DNA of 64,000 nucleotides, from NCBI GenBank assembly GCA_001661515.1, contig LUVW01000017.1, positions 372,001 through 436,000 on the forward strand, written 5' to 3'. Positions 59,336 through 64,000 of this stretch are shown in pieces. The DNA comes from Capniomyces stellatus. Its lineage: Eukaryota; Kickxellomycota; Harpellomycetes; Harpellales; Legeriomycetaceae. The translations under genes and the position numbers were made by a program. The first letter of the stretch is position 1. Every line of letters starts with the position of its first letter. Below the pieces are notes generated by a model. The model ran no database searches. It was given only the letters and a program-made list of their open reading frames with translations, and had not been told where the DNA came from.

Positions 59336-61987
59336 TTAACCAACTCTGATTTTAGACAAAGGACCAATGTTGCTGTGTTTATTCTGTTTGTACAGTCTGA
59401 TAGTTAGCAGCTTGACACCAGTAATAGCGCGTTCAAAGGCAAAACACAGGTCCAAACCCAAGGTGATACTGTTAAAATTAGACTTGGTTTGGGTGTTTGG
59501 GGAATTGCCCGTGTAGCCATGTGTGTTGTTGTTGACGTTGTTTGTAATAGTAGAGGTGTTTGTGTTGGGTGAGGCCATTTGTCTCACAGCAAAAGTAATG
59601 CACTTGCAAAGCAAAACAAAGTCATCAATGTTGAGTCCTAAAGAAACAAAGCCGTTGATTACAGTTTCGACTATATGGACAAGGACTTTGCGCTTGGATT
59701 TGCTGTTTTTTCCAAGCATTGTTACCGACAAAAGAATCGATTTCAAGATGCTTCTGATGTGTGCAACTGTCAGTGCTATTTTTTGTTGGTGAAGGTGCAT
59801 GCTTATGGCGTTTGCATTAGTAGAATTGGTATTGTTGGCATTTCCAGGGATAATATTAGTACTGTTGGTGTTTGTAGCAGCATCTGATTCTTTCCCACGG
59901 GCATTTGCTTTATTTGAGCTGATGTTCACGTGCAAGTTGCTGTTGTTTGCGGCAGATTTGGGTTCTGTTTGAGACAGTGTATTGGATGTTGGCTGTGGCA
60001 AGTTTAGCGACAAGTCGATTGGAACTGAGGTGTTGATGCCGTTGTCTACAATGTCTGTAATCATGCTCTTTTTGCTGTTTATGCCAATGGTTGGTTGTGG
60101 TGGTGACTGTATGGGCCGGGTGGTTGAGTTGTTTTTTGAATCGGTTAGTGTGGTTTTGGCAATTTTTTGGCCAGTGTTGATGGGTTTATCAAAAGATGAG
60201 ACGTTTGGATGGGTGTTTGTGGCGTTGTTATTGGGAGTTGGAGTATTCAAATGGGAACCAAGTGGCTTGTTTTTGATATTGTCAAGGTTATCAATTTCAG
60301 AATTGTAATAATCGAGAACCTGTTTTCCATAAGCCTCAAATACAAGTTTATCGTCAACAAGCTTGGAAATAATTTTTTTTATTTGAGCAATGAATTTGTA
60401 GTCAAATATGTCATCAAGGTCGTAGGTTTCGTTTGCGCTCGAGTTGGCGTTTGCGCTGGTTCGTGAGTTGTTGATGGCAGAATTAGAAACGGTGTTTTTT
60501 GACGCGGTAGTGTTTGGCTGTTTTGAAATGGCCCCAATTTTACTTTGCAGTTTATTATTGTTGTTGCTTGTAACGCTGGTTGATGGAATTGAAGATGTGG
60601 CATCTGGATTTATATCAAGGCTAGAATTAGGATTTGGTCTGGATTTAGAGTTGATGTTGGAAGTGAAATTAGGAGTAATAGTGGTAGTATTTGGAATTGT
60701 TGTTGTTGCGGTGTCGAGTTGTGATGATTTGTCAAGGCTGCTGTTTGATTTAGAAGGGTTCAGGCTTTTGTGTGAGACGCAGTTAAGCAAAGACTTGTTT
60801 GGAAGGCTCGGTGAGAGATTATCATCATCGTTGTTATTGATGATGTTGGTGTTGTTGTTGTTGGTTAGTTGAAAGTTGGCAAGGTTAGAGGGTTGTGAAT
60901 TTGATGCAGCCAAGTGGTGTTTGGTGTTGTGAGGGTAGGCAGCGCTGTAATTGGCAAAGGTGTGGGATTTAGAGCTTGAGACTACAGAAAAGTAGTCTAT
61001 TAGGACCATTGCGCAGTAGATGTAGTCGTGGAACTTGAGGCCAGCTAGGCTTTTTTTGGACAGATCGATGCGGACAATGGAGAGGAAGGAGATGCGTTCA
61101 TAGGCAGTAGCGAGGCTGGCGGGCAGTTTGAAGTAGTCGTTGATGGTTGATTTGAAGTTTGTTGAATCGATTGCTTGTATTTGCTTGAGGATACGTCTGG
61201 TGTTTTCGAATTGGCGTTTTACGGACTGGAAGTTTACCAGGGTTTTTGATGATATTTCGTCCAGTCTCTTTCTTGTCCTTGATTTGAGATTGTTTAGCAG
61301 AAACTCTTGCATAACAGGTTCATCAAACCTATAATACCTACAAGATTTCAAGTAAAAAAATAAAAATAAAAAAAAGAAATCAGCAAACAGACAACAACAA
61401 CAGCAATAATGGTATTTGCAATAATGAGCAACTTACATTTCAATCAACTGCTTTTTCACTGAATGGGGCAGTGGGACAATGTTTTCTTGATCGATAAAGT
61501 AGTAGGGCTTGTTTAGGTACAGCTCCATGTTGACAAATAACATGACCTGGGTAGCAATGTAGTACCGCAACATTTTCCCCTTGCTGCGTTCGCGCTCCTT
61601 TTTTAGCTCGTCACTGCTATCGGCAGAGTATTGGCTGTCCAGACTCCGAGTGCTGTGTGATAGACTTGGCTTTCTTTCTATTGCCTGCCTTTGTTTTTGG
61701 TCCTTTTGTGATTTGTTGATGCTTTTTTTCTTTTTTGAAGGAAATTGGTCAATTTCAGACATCATTGTGGTGAATATCTGTTTCTGCGATTTTCCTTCCA
61801 GGTACAGACCGTAAATAAACTCATCAACAACGATCGTTGTTGCTGTAAACACATTGTACTGCGACTTGTTCTCCCGCTCCCCCTCATACACACCCTTTTC
61901 TGTTTTTGATTGTCCTCGGTAACGCAGCTTCTGCACAAAATTCGACTTTAGAAACGGTGTTAATGCCGCACCTATCGAATGAGCCAT
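59336..61987 (-). CDS. FIBP: FIBP homologue (FGF1 intracellular-binding protein family), 2 exons
   Basis: Exons 61987..61437 and 61337..59336; 2553 nt, 850 aa, Met codon split by the 99-nt intron. The animal FIBP core is clear: an N-terminal TTIVVDEFIYGLYLEGKS (human TTLIDEDVYRLWLDG), then YYRFDEPVMQEFLL across the junction, LDEISSKTLVNFQSVKRQF, then FENTRRILK and LKFHDYIYCAMVLIDY, and near the C-terminus FVSLGLNIDDFVLLCK. Animal FIBP is ~360 aa; the excess is two insertions: a basic/Ser stretch (residues ~75-140) and ~350 residues of Asn/Ser/Thr-rich low complexity between core blocks, itself interrupted by a short conserved helix (YDLDDIFDYKFIAQIKK). Molecular role is not well defined even in animals. 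The low-complexity part may be a chain of inserted microsatellite codons (AAC/ACN). Confidence 0.85.
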
Positions 61988-62392
61988 TCTTTATTCTACC
62001 TATTATTCTATCTTTTATATTACCCTATATACTACCTTCTATTATTATTATTATATATTATTGTTCTAATACTAGTGACTTTAATTGATATTTTGCAAAA
62101 TCCGTATTAGAGGTAAGAAAGGTGTTGGAATTAAAAAATCGAGAATAATTGAATAGTTACCTTAAAAATCTTAAAATATTGGAGGGAATTTTTAGCTTGA
62201 TTAATTATAAAAAAAAAAACAGTAGAGTTGGTAATTATAGAAACAATCTCTTAATTAGTAATAAAAAAAGTGGAAAATAAATACGATTTCGTTCCCCGCA
62301 AAATTAAATTAAAAGTTAGAAAAAAAGAGTGAAAAAAAAGTACAGAGATGTAGAAATACAGATATATAAATAAATATAAGTTTGAGTCTAAA
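61988..62392. other. Spacer between FIBP start and FAB1 stop
   Basis: AT-rich; FIBP promoter plus FAB1 3' region. No coding frame. Confidence 0.5.
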
Positions 62393-64000
62393 TTAATCGT
62401 ACAAGTCAGGAGCCATCAAAAAGTACTGCTGCATTGCAGCACGGAACCTGTTCTTGTACCGCCTTGGCGATATGATTGTGGGTTTTTTGCCAGCACCTCC
62501 AAAAATACCACTGTTTTTGACATAGCTCTCGAGCTGCTTGTCCCAGGTAAAGGTCCTGATGTAGTCGACTATCCCCACAACCATTTCAGACTTTTCCACG
62601 TCTATTCCCACTAACAACGAATAGTCCATTACATTCATTTTGGACAAAAACAGCGTGTCGTTCCAAATTGCATCATGCAGATACTTTTTTGCACTGCTCC
62701 CCACCAACAACGGCAATGTCTGAATCAAGTTGATTATGTTCTCGTCTTGCAAAACTTCCTTCCCAGTCTTCACCACCACCAATCGGTTCCTCGTTGACCC
62801 TTTCAGGTCGTAGACAGTGTCAATGTTTCTTTGGTAAAACAAGTTCTCCATAATAATCAGATTAATCTCAACATTCCTGTTTGCAGCGCCTCGAATGCAA
62901 ACCCTGGCCATCCCAAATATCCTAGCCAGCAGCGTCAGCATCTCGTTGTTGTACGACTTGTACATCTGCATAAAGTAGTACTTGGAAAACAACATAAATG
63001 AACCCATCTCGCTGTTTGATATCTGCTTGATTATAAACCGCTCGTCATTCGTCTTCAAAAACGCTGAACCCGACTTGCCCCCGCTTGCAAAGTATGGGAT
63101 ACACCGGCTAAGCGACTCGACAAACAGTTCCTCAAACCTGTTGAGCCTCCTCAGAGCCTCAAACTGCAGCACATTGAACATTGTACACGAAATAAACGTG
63201 TTACCAACAGAAAACTCAAATACAATCTCGTGCGCGGGCATGTCCAACAACGCCGGCCCAATTTCGCTTTGATTGATCAAATCTGAGGTTGTTGGCACCT
63301 TAGTCCTTGCTCTATCTGTACCTCTCGCTCCTCCTGCGTCCTTGTACACATTTCTGCAGTCGCTGCAGTCACTACCACTGGTGTCGCCACCGCTTCCTGT
63401 TTCCTTTACATCACACCCACTGTTTCTAGCAGCATGTCTATTCTTGTTTAGCTTTGTCGGATGACCTTGTAACGGAAACTCTGTCGATATCACAACTATG
63501 TGCTTGGTCTCCTCCTCGTTGACATTTCCACCTGTATTTTCAAAACCCGGCTGAACTTCACCGCCACTGTAATCCCCACCATTGCCCACACTTACATTCT
63601 TTGCGTAATAATCATTAAAAAACTCGCGCAGCTTCAACTTATACTCTGGTGACGACAGGATAAACGCTATAATCGACCCAAGCTCAGTTTCTCTCAGCAA
63701 CACCGGAAACCCAACCACCAAGTGGTCTGTAGGCAGCAGCGGGTACTGGAGGTTGAACAGGTTTCTTTGGATGCGTTTGCTCTCAGTCACCTGCATCATC
63801 CCCAACACTTTTTTCAGTATATGCATCAGATTGTCTGGATTCCCAGTTTTCTCCCCACTTTCTTGACCACTTTTTCCAACCACTACACCCACTTCTTTCC
63901 CCGGCACAGCATCCTTACCAGCCAAATTGTCTTTTCCAACTATTTTTTCCTGGTTTATCTTCTTCATTGCTGCCAATGCATTCATACCTGCGGAATCAGT
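62393..64000 (-). CDS. FAB1: 1-phosphatidylinositol-3-phosphate 5-kinase, Fab1/PIKfyve (C-terminal part)
   Basis: Makes PI(3,5)P2 on endosomes and the vacuole. The frame runs open from the right edge to the stop at 62393; a CAG|GT near 63987 could instead be an acceptor, so the upstream part lies beyond the window. The last ~280 residues are the PIP kinase domain: MGSFMLFSKYYFMQMYKSY, LIIMENLFYQRN, YDLKGSTRNR (phosphate-binding loop region), NDTLFLSKMNVMDYSLLVG with the catalytic MDYSL, and VVGIVDYIRTFTWDK with the metal-binding IVD. The PTIISPRRYKNRF activation/specificity segment and PDLYD end are those of Fab1, not Mss4. The upstream ~250 residues are a Gly/Asp-rich linker containing the FVEF-type pre-kinase motif. 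FYVE and chaperonin-like domains would be off the window. Confidence 0.92.
   Translation of the reverse strand, partial: TDSAGMNALAAMKKINQEKIVGKDNLAGKDAVPGKEVGVVVGKSGQESGEKTGNPDNLMHILKKVLGMMQVTESKRIQRNLFNLQYPLLPTDHLVVGFPVLLRETELGSIIAFILSSPEYKLKLREFFNDYYAKNVSVGNGGDYSGGEVQPGFENTGGNVNEEETKHIVVISTEFPLQGHPTKLNKNRHAARNSGCDVKETGSGGDTSGSDCSDCRNVYKDAGGARGTDRARTKVPTTSDLINQSEIGPALLDMPAHEIVFEFSVGNTFISCTMFNVLQFEALRRLNRFEELFVESLSRCIPYFASGGKSGSAFLKTNDERFIIKQISNSEMGSFMLFSKYYFMQMYKSYNNEMLTLLARIFGMARVCIRGAANRNVEINLIIMENLFYQRNIDTVYDLKGSTRNRLVVVKTGKEVLQDENIINLIQTLPLLVGSSAKKYLHDAIWNDTLFLSKMNVMDYSLLVGIDVEKSEMVVGIVDYIRTFTWDKQLESYVKNSGIFGGAGKKPTIISPRRYKNRFRAAMQQYFLMAPDLYD

Noticed and set aside
1..64000. A secondary-metabolite, defence or other functional gene cluster
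   Set aside because: The genes are unrelated housekeeping functions on mixed strands with long spacers; no clustering logic, and no CRISPR, toxin-antitoxin, phage or intact transposon genes are visible.

Overview
This is a 64 kb piece of a eukaryotic nuclear genome, most likely from an early-diverging fungus. It is AT-rich, with spliceosomal introns of about 60-490 nt (donor mostly GTAAG, acceptor TAG or CAG), compact genes and long AT-rich spacers. Fungal traits sit beside genes that I believe are missing from Saccharomyces and Schizosaccharomyces: a HIRA-type single histone chaperone, WDR91, FIBP and a TM198-type membrane protein. A zygomycete-grade or Kickxellomycotina-like fungus is an inference; nothing in the window fixes the species. 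No bacterial genes, CRISPR arrays, phage or intact transposons were seen.

Layout: 1-1.6 kb (-), partial Rex3/REXO1-like RNA exonuclease. 2.6-8.0 kb (-), HIRA in 11 exons. 8.8-10.4 kb (-), GTP cyclohydrolase I in 6 exons. 10.4-13.4 kb, spacer with possible decayed coding relics. 13.4-14.8 kb (+), ornithine aminotransferase. 15.4-16.3 kb (-), TM198-like membrane protein. 17.4-18.1 kb (-), VPS55. 19.2-20.6 kb (+), ELP6-like. 21.1-22.2 kb (-), coiled-coil protein. 22.2-25.8 kb, spacer. 25.8-27.6 kb (+), P-loop kinase with a His-rich repeat tail. 28.7-29.6 kb (+), RPL42. 30.6-31.1 kb (-), mitochondrial uS8. 31.7-31.9 kb (+), DMAC1/DUF4536-like. 33.0-34.6 kb (+), APE1-like endonuclease. 35.2-35.8 kb (-), unknown coiled-coil protein. 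38.2-38.9 kb (+), CKS1. 39.5-44.1 kb (+), WDR91 in 15 exons. 45.0-47.1 kb (+), SMARCD/SNF12/RSC6. 47.6-48.5 kb (+), CGR1. 50.9-52.4 kb (+), triple-KH protein. 53.5-54.6 kb (+), DUF4504-like. 54.9-55.0 kb (+), tRNA-Ala(UGC) and tRNA-Lys(CUU). 56.0-58.9 kb (+), coatomer delta. 59.3-62.0 kb (-), FIBP. 62.4-64.0 kb (-), 3' part of FAB1/PIKfyve.

These are independent housekeeping genes, not an operon or a cluster. There are loose themes: endosome and membrane traffic (VPS55, WDR91, coatomer delta, FAB1), chromatin (HIRA, SMARCD) and translation (RPL42, uS8m, CGR1, ELP6, tRNAs). Most gene models were built by joining exons by hand; joined lengths come out as whole codons, which supports them. The weak points are the 5' ends of VPS55, TM198 and the exonuclease, one WDR91 junction and the coiled-coil gene's 3' end. 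The most unusual features are the kinase with a repeated [FY]-x-H tail, poly-G tracts in introns that mostly lie on the sense strand, two assembly gaps inside intronic poly-C/G runs, a GC-AG intron, and two genes whose first coding exon is only the ATG.
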